Notes under the pieces: model-generated
Seen by the model: the letters and a program-made list of their open reading frames with translations, nothing else
Databases searched by the model: none
What the model was told of the DNA's origin: nothing
Assembly: GCA_947044365.1 (NCBI GenBank)
Contig: OX345639.1
Coordinates: 4,010,444-4,074,443 of the forward strand
Origin: Petrosia ficiformis
Lineage: Eukaryota; Porifera; Demospongiae; Haplosclerida; Petrosiidae
Length of the DNA stretch: 64,000 nt
Reading direction: 5' to 3'
Shown: one piece after another, positions 39,195 through 52,027 of the stretch
Layout: every line of letters starts with the position of its first letter
Numbering within the stretch: the stretch's first letter is position 1
Made by a program: the position numbers and the translations under genes

Positions 39195-42100
39195 TCATGA
39201 AATATTGTGAGGGTTTGAGGTAGTTTGCAACTTTGTTATCTGTTGTTTGATAGCTTCTGTTGCTTTCCGAGTGTTTGGAATACGTAGTTTTATATCACTA
39301 GTTATCACAGGTTCATTATCATCAAACATTCCCAACTTAAATGTAATCAGATCCGGTTGTTTCTTCTTGGCGGTGATTTTCATAATATTGGTGAGTAATT
39401 CACGATGTTTTACTTTTCCCCATCCAACACGATCAGGGGCTTCTCTCAATACAATCAGTTTATCTGATGTCATCAACATATGGCTACAGTGAAATATTGA
39501 CGTTCCTGTGATTATACTATTTATATGTAACAATATTTCTCACCTTGGAAAGATATGTCCTGATTCACTAAGTTCTGAACAAGGGAAAGAGTGAGTGATA
39601 TCTGGAGATGTAGAATACAAACTGATATTAACTAAAGGATTAGATGTGTCATCTTCTGAACTCCATTCATTACTATCTTCAATATCTTCATCGTCATCTG
39701 CTATTACAAATACATTATCAGGAAGATATCGATATTTCTGTCCTGTTTTCTTTTCGTTAATTCCCAATGGTCTGTCTTTGTAAGCAGCTGCTTGTCTGTA
39801 CTGCCACATCTCTCCAAATTTAACTCTCAATCTCTGTGACTTTTCCCTCCAACTTGTAGATACTGAAGCATATAGCTGAGCTCCCTAATATATATATTAT
39901 ATACTATTCTTTTGTAAACAACACATATTTCCACTAACCCTTGCTTGTAATCTTTGTCTATACAGAGCAGAAGTTGAATAACTTTCAGAATCACTGTCAG
40001 ACTTAATTAAGTATAATAATAATATCACTATAAATACATTACTTACATTATCAGTGCGTGTTGTGACTGTACTGGGTGCATTGTGTCCATCCTGATATAA
40101 TAAGTGACACTTTTCAACATCGAAATCTTCTAACATCACTTCAGCTCTACTACCTACGATCCTCAATAGTTCTGTACATTGATAAATGATAAGACAGATG
40201 TTATATACCTAGGATAGGCCTGATATATAATTATAGTACATTAGTAAATGATAAGACAGATGTTATGTACCTAGTACATTGATACAGATGTTATGTACCT
40301 AAGAAACCTCCTCTAGTCATACTAACATATGGTATTGATTGCTGAAGGAACTTTGAAACAACCATATACATATACTGGTCTTCTTGTTCTCTTCCTGAGC
40401 CAAAGAAACACAGGTGTTCTCCACCTTCACTTCCTATCTGTTTAACTTGCTCACACAATCTTTCCATTGCAGTAGAAAAGTCTTGAGGTGAATGAAGCAA
40501 CTGAATAATGAACCATAAAAATGACATTATCCACCAGTTAGGATCATGTTTTAAAATATTAAGATTCCTTCTAATAAAACTTACAAGATCTGTGTCTAGA
40601 TGCATAGCTCCAGGAACATGTCCTACACTAAAGTGGTTTAAAGGTCTACAGTCAACCAGAACATACTTCAGTCCCTGTGACTGGAATAATAATCAATAAG
40701 GAAAAAGATAAGTTAGTATGATTATCTACTTACCTCTAATGAAACAGAATCAATGACTTCCTGTAAATGTACTGGAAGACATAATATACCAGGACTGACA
40801 GATGATAAACTACGACCACTTCCAAACAATGTACTATGATAATCCTAAACATTAGCTGTACTTGTGTTAGTTTATATTTATTCTGTTACAAACCTTTCTG
40901 AAACTTTGTGGTGTGCGTGCTGCATAATACTGAGCTAAGGACACAAAATCTGATATATCTTCTACTGTTAGCTGTTGAGGCAGGACTGACAAGATTGCAA
41001 CTAGGTCCTCTACTGGTGTGGATACAGGAGTTTCTGTAACAACCTCTCTGGATGAGACAGACATGAATGAATACATGATTAGGTAGGAACTGTATATCTT
41101 ACTTAGCATTTATGATCATTACAAGAGCTAAAAAGAATATTAAAAATGGATCTCTTTCAAGAAGGTAATGATCCCATAATGTATGAATGACTGGTAGAGA
41201 ACACTGATTTGCAAATAAACTACGAAACTGAAAACGAGAGTGGGTTATAATTATATTGCATAATTAATGGTACCTACCCATGGTTGTAAATACAAGTAAG
41301 GAGATAGTTTTCTGGTATCAAGAATAGAACATAATTCAGGATCATGATATAAAAGAAGTAATCTGAATAGGTCAAATGGCTTCCCACCTGGATGACAATC
41401 TCTGTTTAGTAATAATTATATAAAATATAATAATAATAATAATAATAATAGTTAATACCTTGGTATATGTTTTGCTAGCAAGACATATAAACAATTGAAC
41501 AAGTCACCCTTATTGAAACCAAGAGCTAGCAATGGTCCTAGTAACTCAGGTATTCCACTATCTTTACCATATACCATATTACGAGATTTACAATAGAAAG
41601 TTATTACTTGCTCTAAAATATTAGTTTTCAACTCTTTATCTGTTTCTGTCGATGCTAAATGAGCTACAGAAAATATATATTACAAAAAGACAATATGCAA
41701 GCTTCAGTTCCTCAAGTTACAGTTACAGAATGTGCAGGTGGATTATTGCATAAATATAAACCAATATATATTTATGCAATACTGCATACTGCACTTTATG
41801 CAATACTGCATACTGCACTTATGTCATATGGTATAATATATAGTATATGACATAAGTGCAGTATGCCCAAGTGTATTGCCACTATAACAGACTAATCATG
41901 TAATGACTTGAGACGTTCCTCTAACCTGTTTGTTCTTCACAATGTTTGTGAATAAGAGATTGATTCTCATTGTCTAATGGACCATCCCATGTTCCAATAG
42001 TATCAGGTCTTCTTCTCAATCCAAGAACGGTTCTCCATACATCCACACGAACCTCCTCTGGGACACCTTCTGCACACAACTGACTTATAACATCCAAGTT

Positions 42101-42352
42101 CTCATTTCTTTCCAAAGCTGAACGGATTAATGATATTCTGTTTAAAAATTAAAAGAATGAGTTTATGAATTTGAAAATAGAATTTACACACTTGGAATTA
42201 TCATTTGATATATTTTCCTCTCTAATTTCTGAATTTTCATTGCTTGTTTCTGAAACTGTATTTTCCTGTTTTCCTGCAGTGTCTTCCTCAATGTTTGTTT
42301 CCAGGAGAAGTGCATCAATTTCCTTTAAAAATTCTTTACTACCTGTAGCCAT
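39195..42352 (-). CDS. TBC1D23: TBC1 domain family member 23
   Basis: TBC1D23 links endosome-derived vesicles to golgin-97/245 at the trans-Golgi. Start at 42352 (MATGSKEFLKEIDALLLET); a Met two codons upstream is possible. TBC segment: AEGVPEEVRVDVWRTVLGL, KGDLFNCLYVLLAKHIPRDC and CSLPVIHTLWDHYLLERDP. A rhodanese-like domain follows (YVLVDCRPLNHFSVGHVPGA); its usual catalytic cysteine loop reads CFFGSGREQ, so it is probably inactive, as in human. The C-terminal PH-like domain ends VVKITSKK-type MKITAKKKQPDLITFKLG, AIKQQITKL. Over 12 exons. It is head-to-head with CCDC15. Confidence 0.94.
41700..41885. repeat. Hairpin-rich repeat in a TBC1D23 intron
   Basis: Several nested palindromes are present. 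The best is a perfect 22-base stem (41808-41829 with 41845-41866; arm GCATACTGCACTTATGTCAT plus AT) and a 15-base loop. A direct repeat of GCAATACTGCATACTGCACTT occurs just before it. This is probably a small foldback element. Confidence 0.85.
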
Positions 42353-42425
42353 TGTCAACTTTTGTGAGCATTAATTAGAAAATTATGTGCATTAATTAGA
42401 ATATGCGCATTAATTAGAGTATATT

Positions 42426-42436
42426 GTCATAGTAAC
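42426..42436 (+). promoter_or_regulatory. X-box-like site before CCDC15
   Basis: GTCATAGTAAC fits one full RFX half-site and a weaker second half. It ends five bases before the CCDC15 start codon, inside the 88-base spacer shared with TBC1D23. Confidence 0.45.
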
Positions 42437-42440
42437 AAAC

Positions 42441-42650
42441 ATGGCCAACTACAAGTATAACGAAAGTCTAAGAGTTGAGAAACATCCACGAGGTCATATT
42501 GCTACTTGCAATGGATCCATTGAGGAGGTAGAAGCTAAAGTAGAACCATGTTACAATTTTGAGAATTTTAAAGATGCTAAAGTGAGTGAAAATGTATTGT
42601 AAACTGTTTTCTTCCAGCCCTAGCTGTTATAAATATAAGTAAATTATAAA

Positions 42651-42697
<47 letters not shown>

Positions 42698-45600
42698 TAA
42701 TATATATATGTTTGTAATATATAGGTGAAGTGTATGTGATAGTGCTGGTGATGTGTGAGACTATAAGGTAGTATATCCATTAGTTTAGTTCTGGCTATGA
42801 AATACACGTATATCCCCATAAACACCTGCAGGTTTGACCAATGACTATGTTTCCCATCCCACAGTGATAATTGTAATCATAGTTATGAAACTATCAAATA
42901 TGTTTACAATTAGATACAAGGTTGATCACATAAGGCTTATGCAAGGCGTATGTTATGATATGCACGCATGAGAGAATTAGGGAAACTGATGAAGTAGGGC
43001 ATTCGACTAGGAATTGAACCCAGGACCTTCTGATATCTAATCAGGCACTCCAAACCTCTGACCCACCAGACTCCTTTACGACAGAGGGGTATAGATTATA
43101 CTAATCTCAAAGCTAGCTTCAAACCTAGCTGTTTTTAACTCTCTTAAAAACCTACATGTAACTGGCTTTAGCTGATGAAATGTATCCTAACCAAAACTCT
43201 TTTAATGGTTTCTTCACTGGCAGTCAGTGACATATGTGCCATCAGATACCTTTTCAACTCCAATTGGAAAGACTACGGACTCCTCCATAGTACACATGTC
43301 ACTGAGTGTTGGTGAAGTGACTGCTAAGAGAGCTTAAGTTCTGTTAATTAGGATACTGTTCCTTAGCTTAATTAAGCCAGTTAAGTCTTTGAGAGAGTTA
43401 GAAACAGCTGGGTTTGAAGCTAGCTTTGGGACTAGTACAATCCTACACTCCTATGCCACCAAGGAGTCCAGTAGCTCAGATGGTAGAAGTGCCTTACAAG
43501 ATATCAGAAGGTACTGGTTTCAATCCCCAATCATATTCCTGATTTTTTCAGTTTTCCTTTGTTTCTAATTCTCTTGTACCTACATATCATTATTACGTTA
43601 ATAATTACATGACAGTGGAAGGAGAGAAGACAATGCATGTAGCCACATGGGAACGAAGCTGTGGAGTAGTAGGCAAGCTACAGCTGGGAAGAAATGAAGC
43701 TATGATGCTATGATGAGAACAAACTTTGAAGCAATCAAGTTATAAAGTTAAGAAGCTTTGAGGGATAAAAGCTAAAATGAAATTAAGCTTTAAATGGAAT
43801 GTGGGACTAATAGTGAGCATTGAAAGGTGAACATTATATTTTTTTTCCAAATTATTTTAATTTTCACAAACTAGGCTTCATGTATTTGTAGTGTACATTA
43901 TGTTGTGTTGTTTGTGCATGACCCATGAAGGTCAAATGAACACAAATACTGTATAGTTATACCGACGACATGAATCAGCAAGATTATTATATTACTCTTA
44001 CTATCCTAATATACATGTATGTCATAGCTAGCAGCATTGCTAGTTGAAAGACAGTTACATTACAAGATACAAAGTCAGGCAAATGCGCTTGAAGCATTTC
44101 ACAAGAAAGTTAAAGAAAGACTGAAGATTAGCAAAAGAGAAACCACAATGGGATCAACTATAGTTCCAGCTCCAAATATAGTTGTGGAAAGACACAAGGT
44201 ACATGTAAATTACCATTGTTTTAGTCACTATAACTATAACTAAAACCTTTTTAAAGGTCGTCCATGTTCACTTTGTCCTCAGAAAAAATGTTTATAACTT
44301 TAGTTTGGAAGGATCAGCTATCTTTTTACCTGCACAATTCAATTCATTGCTTCATTACTGAGTTAATCATGTATTATCCTTATGACATTAAACTGTACAC
44401 TATAAAGTAGGGCTGCAACGAATAGTAGTTTCTGGTATCCAGATATTCGCTTAGTTTAATGAACGAATATCCGGATATTTGCTTGCTTTCGGAGAAATAA
44501 TATCATAACTTATTTCTAGAAGAAATATCAAATGTTAGCTCACCATTTTGCTGTAACCAACTACTATAGATGTTTATAACAACAGCCAAAGTTTTTAAAA
44601 CTATCTGTTGAGTACTTTACAGGTGTAGGAAGTCGGTAATGTGTAGCAAGAAAATATAATTTCACGTGTTCAATTTCTGCACATGTGCAAACAATAAACG
44701 AATATCCAGATGTTAAAAATACTTTTGAATACCAAAACAATGAACGAAAATCCGAACGGACCAAATATTCGTTGCAGCCCTACTATAAAGTGATCACATC
44801 CTAATTTTGAGGTTTTTGTGACTGTGAATAGACTTTAGTAAGGCATTGTGACTTTTAGTTAACTAAACTATAACTGAATTACACACATTGCAAAAATAGA
44901 ATTGTTAAATAACAAGTGTATTGGTTAGTACAGTTGGAAGGATTTAACAATTAGTTCAAGATACATACATCTAACACCATAGCTACTTTGTACTAATTAT
45001 ATTAAAATAAGTAAAGGTATAATTATGTACCAATTATAATCAGTTATCATGCCTAGTATCTCATATTAGATGCACAAAGAAGGTTTGGAAACCTAAAATG
45101 ATTTAATTAAAATATTTATTCTACTTCTTTGTACATCTATTAGACAGAATAGGGAAATTAAAATTAATTTATAATTACATATATATCACTATGCAGTCAT
45201 AACCTACATGACCAATTACAATTTCCACTATTCCTTGAACTGTACTAACCAATAAATTAGTTATTTTAAACTTTATTTTTGCAGTGTGCCTACTGCAATA
45301 ACTTAACTTTCATTTTAGTTAATCTAAAATAAAATTGTGAGAAACTAATCATTATTGCCTTACCAAAGCAACACTAATGTAAATAGTATATTTTTATAGT
45401 TTTACACATAATTATTATAATCTAAATGTTTATCATTCATTATAGAGCGAGCCTGATCATCTGACTAATGTCAGATCAGAACAAGATGATGATGTTATAG
45501 TAACAAGAGGTAATAATGATAGATCTGCAGCTTATAAGAATCTCTTATCAGTCAGTAATGTGAGTTAGTTAGTATAATAACATTCATTATTGTGTTGTTT

Positions 45601-46389
45601 AAAATATCAGTATCATAGTAGTGATGACTACAGCACAACTAATATTTCATTACATCATCCTGAGACTAACAGACTAGCAGTTATGAAGACACAAGTTGTC
45701 ACTCAACATCCTTCACACATACACAAACTTACAAAATTCATTCCACAAGATTGTCTTAAAATGGCTAAAAAGAAAGAGGTATGGTATGATTGGGAGTATA
45801 TGTAATGGAAGTACATGTATATTAGATTGCAGCTCAGCATTTAGCTGTAAGGAGAATGTACTCTGCTATTGAGAGACAGCAGAGTAGAGTCAATGCTCAA
45901 CGAAGACAGCAACAATTATCAGTAGAGAAATTAAGAGAAGAGAGAGAAGAAGAGAGAAACTTGATTGAAAAAAATGAAGGAGATTCTGATTATGAAGAAC
46001 CCAGTGAAGAAAAAGAAAGATGGTTAGAAATGGTGGTTTTAGAGAGAAGACATCAAAAACTTATGAAGCAGAAAGAAATGGACAGGTTGTCACTGAACTA
46101 GTAAATGTTCTATCGATAGTATCATCATTTTATTAATAGATACTGTGAGGCATTACATCATCAATTAAAGGAGAAGCTACCTGATCTTCCTTCACTATGC
46201 CCTTGTCATCCATCGCTCTGGCAAAGTGATCCATACTTATGTGCCAGAAACTGTCAATTTTACCAAAACTATGCAAGTAAGTTATTTATAGTAACAATAG
46301 TTATTTTTAGATTTGCCATTATATCATTAATTTTTTTTACGATAGAATTTGCATCTGCACTTCATTCCCTGTTAGAATCTTTAGATTAG
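42441..46389 (+). CDS. CCDC15: Coiled-coil domain protein 15-like
   Basis: Human CCDC15 is a centriole inner-scaffold protein. Start at 42441 (MANYKYNESLRVEKHPRGHI). The segment LVERQLHYKIQSQANALEAF plus HKKVKERL resembles the human EEELKEQLRKKQEALKHFQKQV region. Central exons: MAKKKE, QHLAVRRMYSAIERQQSRVN, and an arginine/glutamate-rich helix. The best evidence is the C-terminus: LPSLCPCHPSLWQSDPYLCA with CQFYQNYAKFASALHSLL, matching the human Cys-rich LPPLC...CANNCIFYKNH...ALHS. The first intron (42582 to about 44027) and the next (to about 45444) carry mobile insertions. The protein is far shorter than human, lacking its repetitive middle. Confidence 0.72.
42651..42692. repeat. TA dinucleotide tract
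   Basis: (TA)n of about 40 bases in the first CCDC15 intron. Confidence 0.95.
42995..43545. mobile_element. 550-base foldback with tRNA-like ends
   Basis: Two arms of about 250 bases are inverted copies around an axis near 43270. Both share AGAGTTA.AAACAGCT.GGTTTGAAGCTAGCTTT. Each arm ends in a tRNA-like module. The plus-strand one (43466-43543) has A-box TAGCTCAGATGGTAGAAG and B-box GGTTTCAATCCC. The minus-strand one (about 43000-43072) has B-box GGGTTCAATTC. This looks like two tRNA-derived SINE units fused head to head, or a foldback element that captured one. Confidence 0.75.
44408..44782. mobile_element. hAT-type MITE, 375 bases
   Basis: The ends TAGGGCTGCAACGAATA and TATTCGTTGCAGCCCTA are inverted repeats, flanked by a perfect 8-base duplication CTATAAAG (44400-44407 and 44783-44790). 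The GGGCTGCAACGA end is typical of hAT-derived MITEs. The interior repeats CGAATATCCGGATATT-like palindromes. There is no transposase. Confidence 0.93.
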
Positions 46390-46437
46390 TTTGTAGACTA
46401 TAAAAATCATCGTTTATTTATAAAACTAATTCATATA

Positions 46438-48457
46438 TTATTCTGCCATTAGTTGAAGTTGTTTTTGCAGCCATTGACTATCTTGTTCACTACTAATATA
46501 TAAGTTATTATGTGGACTGATAATAGGGGTATCCCTCATTACACATACTGATGGTTCAGTGGAATTCATAGGGGTTGTACCAACATTATGAAGATATGGT
46601 AGTGGATGAAGTTTGTCATACATCAAAGGTGTTTGGTTTTTAACAGGAAGAATTTCCGGAAAATGGTCACCTTTTACTACATAAGACCCTCTTTGCCAGG
46701 TTCTATGAGACTCATGAGTTGTACCTCTCATATGTCGAGGACTATTACCGTCCTTACTTTCAACAGCTCTAAACAAAGGACCAAGTAATCCAGTAGATAG
46801 CATTTCTGTTTCAGGTATTGTTTGTAATACATCAGATAGATCAGTAGAACCAATATTCTCTGTTATCGATGAAATAAAAGTTGATTTTTTAGATGTTTTC
46901 TTTCTTGCTCTCTCCCTTGCAACCTTTTGTTTAGCTTCCAATAGTTGCTGTGATGCAATCTATTAGTGATAAGAAAGTATGAGTCAGTGATTACACTTAT
47001 CATATCAGATGTACCCGAATCATTTGAGTATTCAATTTGTTTTTGGCTTCTGTGCTGTCATTTCTCAATTTTTCTTCTCTGATTTTCATGAATGTTTTTA
47101 CAATCTCATGTTGTTCTTTTGCATGTTCTCTAGTGGAACGAACACTCTCTTCAATAGATTGTTGTGCTGACTCTTTTAACAACCTATAGGTTTATAAAAA
47201 TGTACCATTGTGATTCAATTTTCAATTGTTTATCTATTTCCTACCTTCTTTCTCCCCTGCCCAATGTCTCATTTATCATTGTTTGTTGTTGTCTGAACTT
47301 ATATGCAAACCTTTCTCCCTCTTTTCTCTTCTGTGCAGCTTCTGCCATTGCTTCCAGACTTATAGCTTTTTTCATGAGACTCTCTTCTTGTCTTTGTTGT
47401 ATTTTCTCTTTCTCCCTCTCTAACCTAGCTTCCTCTTCAATCCTCCATGACAATACTTCATCTTTAATCATTTGTTGGTACTCCAAAATCCTTTCTTTTC
47501 TAGTTTCTCTTTCTTTCTTTACCTGAGCAACCAAACTTGCCTTTTTCTCCAAATCATTAGCTTTCTGTTTTGATTTCTCTGATCTATAGAGATTGTTCAG
47601 AGTTGACAGAGCCATTGTTGTATGTGCTCTGGTAAATGTGTGAGTATCTTTTGTTTTAGATGACCTTATCTTTTGAAGATCAATTTTTGCAGGTTGTTTA
47701 AGCTCAGATACGAATTCTTTTATGTCTTTCTCAGCTTTTCTAATTTCTTTACCATCTTCTCTCTTAATTTGTTGTGTTTGACAGACTTTATTTATTAAGC
47801 TAACGTGTTGATGTTCACCCTCAATACATAGGTCTATTGTGTCAGTAAGCTGATCTTCATCTGTTTTGGGATTGGTTTGTGGGACAGTATGTGAAATGGT
47901 CTTGTTTTTTAGTTTCATCCTCTTCTTTTCTCTGTGACGTTGTCCTTCTTTTAACACAGCTTTAGTTGTTTGAATGGCTTTTTGCAAATCTGCTGTACCT
48001 GGAGGTTTTAATTGTCCTCTCTTTGCTGTTGGCCAAGATTGATTTAGTGACTTAGGGTATTTATGATGTGGTATTGGTGAGCAAGGTGGGGGAGGTGGTT
48101 GATCACATGACTGAGTCTTTCCTAAACGTGAAACATGTCCCTTGATTCCAGGAGTCGTTCCTCTTGAAAGAACTTTCCTGATAATCTTATATACCTCATC
48201 ATGACCTCTTTGTCTATGCTGAACTATAGCTCTAAACATATAATATTATACATACAATACCAGTTCATTCTCTTTATATACATAAATACCTGATGTGTGG
48301 GTTATTGCTCCCCAGCAATCTCTTTCTTGTCATCCAGCCCCTAACCCACCTCTGAATGATCACTACAGGACTGTAGTGTGCTATTATTCTGTCCAGCGAA
48401 ATTAATAGTTTGTGAACTTTTGATAAATCTGATGATAGCTCTTCATTCTGCAGGATT

Positions 48458-48506
<49 letters not shown>

Positions 48507-49494
48507 GCACAACTCACTCTTTCTACAGGTTGATATAGTAACATATGGAAAGAGCGAGCATATGGACGAAACTTTCCAGAGAGATGCAGATTTTCAATAA
48601 TTTCTTGATCAGATATAACATGATAATCAAGAGCCTTCAAAGACAAAATGCTAAAAAGAAAAAAAAAACATTCAAAGCTGTGCTATGGGTTGTCATTCAG
48701 GACAAAAAAAAACCCAACAGATTATGGTTTCTGTAGAGCATAGGATCACCTATTGGCTTTTGTCAGTATACTTACCAGTTAACAGCTATATGTCTGTAAC
48801 TTGGTAACAGGGCCACTGGATTGTCATACAGGGTTAAAATTTGAAGGTGGTTGCAACCTCCAAGACTTGAGATATTCTCTTTACCAATAATCATATTATT
48901 GTTGAGATAAAGGACTTTGAGAGACTGCAAAGATGCCCAGAAATTAGATCGTGGTAGATCAATTATCTGTAGGTTGTGATGATGAGAGATTTATACAATG
49001 GAAACAGTATTCATACATGTACAATACATTGTGTCTAATAAACATCACATGCAGCAAATATATATACCTGGTTTCCTGAAAGATCTAGTTTTATGAGATT
49101 CATACACGAGTAAAATGCTGAAATGTCAGAAATATAGTTGTATGGTAGATTGACAATTTTTAGTTGAGAACAAGAAAGTATTGTCAAGTCATCTATTGAT
49201 TGTAGTGAGGATGATGGTAAGGATATGTACAAGACTTGGCCTAAATCTTCTACATTGCAATCTGAGATCTATAGACGTGAAATAGTAAATATATTATATA
49301 TATATATATATATTAAACATAACCTGATTTTCCAATAATATTTTCTGATCAAGTGATTTCAGGAATCCTTTCTTTATTGCATACTTCACTGCATCATTTT
49401 GTCTTTTTCGAGAATTTTTTTCAAATAGACTTTCAGCTGTTTTTTCTCTTGGTTCTAGACGTTTTTGTACAAGAACCCACTGAGGTGTAGCCAT
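46438..49494 (-). CDS. LRRIQ3: Leucine-rich repeat and IQ motif protein 3
   Basis: LRRIQ3 is a ciliary/flagellar protein with LRRs, a calmodulin-binding IQ motif and a long basic coiled coil. Start at 49494 (MATPQWVLVQKRLEPREKTA). LRR units: LKIVNLPYNYISDISAFYSC, LIKLDLSGNQ, LKVLYLNNNMI. The capping block ALDYHVISDQEIIENLHLSG matches human ALDHHVISDEEIIQNWHLPE. The IQ motif VVIIQRWVRGWMTRKRL matches VLIVQRWIRGFLVRK. A long exon (47241-48232) holds the charged coiled coil. It ends QLQLMAE. An upstream in-frame Met at 49539 overlaps the X-box and is less likely. Confidence 0.93.
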
Positions 49495-49513
49495 CACAGA
49501 AAGGTATTGATTG

Positions 49514-49527
49514 GTTACTATGGCAAC
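49514..49527 (-). promoter_or_regulatory. RFX X-box before LRRIQ3
   Basis: GTTACTATGGCAAC is a strong match to the RFX consensus, 20 bases upstream of the LRRIQ3 start codon. Confidence 0.75.
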
Positions 49528-49602
49528 AACTAGCCACACCTTTTAATAAATGACATAAATTATGCATAAAATTATATAAAAATTATTATACAGTGTTCAT
49601 GA

Positions 49603-50343
49603 TTATTTTCCAGACTCTGTTAGCTTTTTAAGAGTTTCAGAATGTCTTTTTGTTAATGTAGCTAACTGTTCTTGTAATGTTGTAGTTTTTGCTCTCTCAC
49701 GTACTTCATTATATACAAGATAATTTCTTTCATTCTCTTCTTCACTGTGTTTCAAGAATTCTTTATGTGTCCAATGAATTCTAAAAGAATGAATGCAGGT
49801 AGCTAAAAACATCATTAAAACTAGATACTTTATAACACGGCCATGATTTGGTTTACGACGCATTCCAAACCTTTCTTCAAATCCATATTGTCTGTTAGTA
49901 AACATATAGGCCTCTCTTGTATTATACTGACTGTATTTAATACCTTGCCTATACCAAGGTTGACTACCAGTGTAACCTGTACTACCAGCATAGCCACCAT
50001 TCCTTACTGAATAATGATAAGCTTCTATTGTTCGTAGTTTAAGATCGTACTGTTCACGTTGTACTGGATCTGCTAAAGTACTATAAGCCTCATTAATTGC
50101 TAGAAAATTACTTTTATCATCAGGATTAACATCTGGGTGATACTGTTTGGAAAGAGAAATGAATGCAGTTTTAATGTCCTTTTTAGTTGCATTTCTTTGT
50201 AAACCAAGTATTTCATAGTGTGTTTTTGATTGCTTCTGTGATGATGAGAAGTGAGTCACACAATATAACAGAGAAAAAGGAGAAATGCAGATTCCAGGCT
50301 TCACTCTCAACATCTCATCTCCTATCATTAAAGCCACACCCAC
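49603..50343 (-). CDS. DNAJC4: DnaJ protein, DNAJC4-like, intronless
   Basis: The J domain reads THYEILGLQRNATKKDIKTA, with the HSP70-stimulating HPD in SKQYHPDVNP and the helix NEAYSTLADPVQREQYD. A single membrane segment (VIKYLVLMMFLATCIHSF) follows, then a charged C-terminal helix, the layout of human DNAJC4. The open frame starts at 50343, but Met11 (50313) would give a mitochondrial-type leader, MLRVKPGICISPFSLLYC, so the start is uncertain. No intron is seen. It lies downstream of LRRIQ3 in reading order of the plus strand and head-to-head with the first stomatin. Confidence 0.8.
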   Translation of the reverse strand: MGVALMIGDEMLRVKPGICISPFSLLYCVTHFSSSQKQSKTHYEILGLQRNATKKDIKTAFISLSKQYHPDVNPDDKSNFLAINEAYSTLADPVQREQYDLKLRTIEAYHYSVRNGGYAGSTGYTGSQPWYRQGIKYSQYNTREAYMFTNRQYGFEERFGMRRKPNHGRVIKYLVLMMFLATCIHSFRIHWTHKEFLKHSEEENERNYLVYNEVRERAKTTTLQEQLATLTKRHSETLKKLTESGK

Positions 50344-50404
50344 TAATTAAAATTCAGTGTATTCACAGTTGTTAGAAGGCCCCTGTATGTCAGAGCTAGA
50401 AGAG

Positions 50405-52027
50405 ATGGCGTCCAAGGAGTACACTTCTGAATATCAACCAGTGAAGGGTGAGTAAGGGATTGTATAGTTGTATTATTGTTTTGATTTCATTACAGGGCTT
50501 GCATTTTATCTGTTTACCAGCAAAAATACAAATATTATTTTGTTGTGAATTAATAAGGTCATTTATTGTTACTATTATTTATAGAACAACGAGTTCAGCA
50601 GCAGGGTGTTCACGCAATTCATGGAGTGGATGAGCAGAATGAAGCAGATGGTTGCGGTTCTTCTTGCTGTAAATATGTTCTGGTGGTAGTGTCAATAATT
50701 TTAGTTATCATGTTTTTCCCATTTTCACTGTTGTTTCTGATCAAGGTCAATACATGCTAATAATTAGTATAGAAGTACTGATTTATAATTAAAACAGGTT
50801 GTTCCTGAATATGAACGAGCTGTAATATTTAGACTTGGTCGTTTGATGGATCGTGAAGCAAAAGGACCTGGTAATATTTGTAATATACCAAATTATATTA
50901 TTTTCATTTGCTTTTAGGAATATTCTTCATCTTGCCATGCATTGATAAATATTCTACTGTGGACTTGAGAACAAAATCATTTGACGTGCCTCCACAAAAT
51001 GTGAGTTAATAGATAACTGAAGCGATCAAACCCAATATTATTTATCCTCAGATCCTCACTAAAGACAGTGTGACGATATTTGTTGATGCTGTTGTATATT
51101 ATAAAATATATGATCCTGTGATATCAATAACTAATATACGTAATGCTAGTTGGGGAACACGTCTATTAGCCCAAACAATGTTGCGTAATGTTCTTGGAGC
51201 TCATTCTCTTAGTGACACTATGACCAATAGAGAACTGCTAGCAAATCAACTATTGGTAAGAGAATTACCTGTGTACTTACACACAACATTATTATCTAAT
51301 TCTTTTAGACTCATTTGGATGTTGCTACTGATCCTTGGGGTGTGAAAGTAGAGAGAGTTGAAATGTTAGTTTAGTTGTGCATTGTGTTTGTGCAAAAGTA
51401 GCATTCTTTGTTTATCTTATAGCAAAGATGTTCGTCTTCCTCAACAACTTCAGAGAGCCATGGCTGCTGAAGCTGAAGCAGCAAGAGAAGCTAGGGCTAA
51501 GGTATGTTACATACTGTAGTTCTCTAAGGTATGTTTGTAATTTTGTTTTTATGTATTTTTAGGTTATTGCAGCTGAAGGTGAAATGAGAGCTGCACGTTC
51601 CTTGAAAGAAGCTGCAGAGGTTATCAATCGATCTCCAACAGCCTTGCAGCTACGCTATCTGCAAACTCTGAGTTTCATTGCTGGTGAAAGAGGATCAACA
51701 ATTGTTTTCCCAATACCAATGAATGTGTTGGGAGGAATGGGCACCTGGGGAGTTGTAAGTTGATATATTACCATATATAGTATAAAGTTAATTATAGTAA
51801 CATGAATGTGTATCTATTTTTATAGCATCACATGATGTGTTGTAATAACAATTATTACTAAATGTGTAAACTACATAGTATATTATTACATTTGATAAGA
51901 TGTTAATTATATTTATTTATAATAGGCTGGAGGTGGTGAAGGTGGTGGTGGACTGGGTTTTGGAGGTGGTGAAGGTGGTGGACTGGAACCAGGTTTTGGT
52001 CCTACAGGTGGTGGATTGGATCCTTAG
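50405..52027 (+). CDS. STOM: Stomatin, copy 1, with glycine-rich tail
   Basis: Stomatin is a monotopic membrane protein of lipid rafts that modulates ion channels. Start at 50405 (GAGATGGCG context, [14 protein letters not shown]); an in-frame Met at 50387 is possible. A cysteine cluster ([10 protein letters not shown], likely palmitoylated) precedes the hairpin [12 protein letters not shown] and the SPFH domain: [81 protein letters not shown]. The last exon (from 51926) encodes a glycine-rich tail with GGGEGGG repeats unlike usual stomatins. The stop is at 52025-52027. Confidence 0.95.

Noticed and set aside
43466..43543. Functional tRNA gene
   Set aside because: A and B boxes are present, but the acceptor stem and anticodon arm do not pair well and the unit is part of an inverted repeat, so a SINE-like element is more likely.
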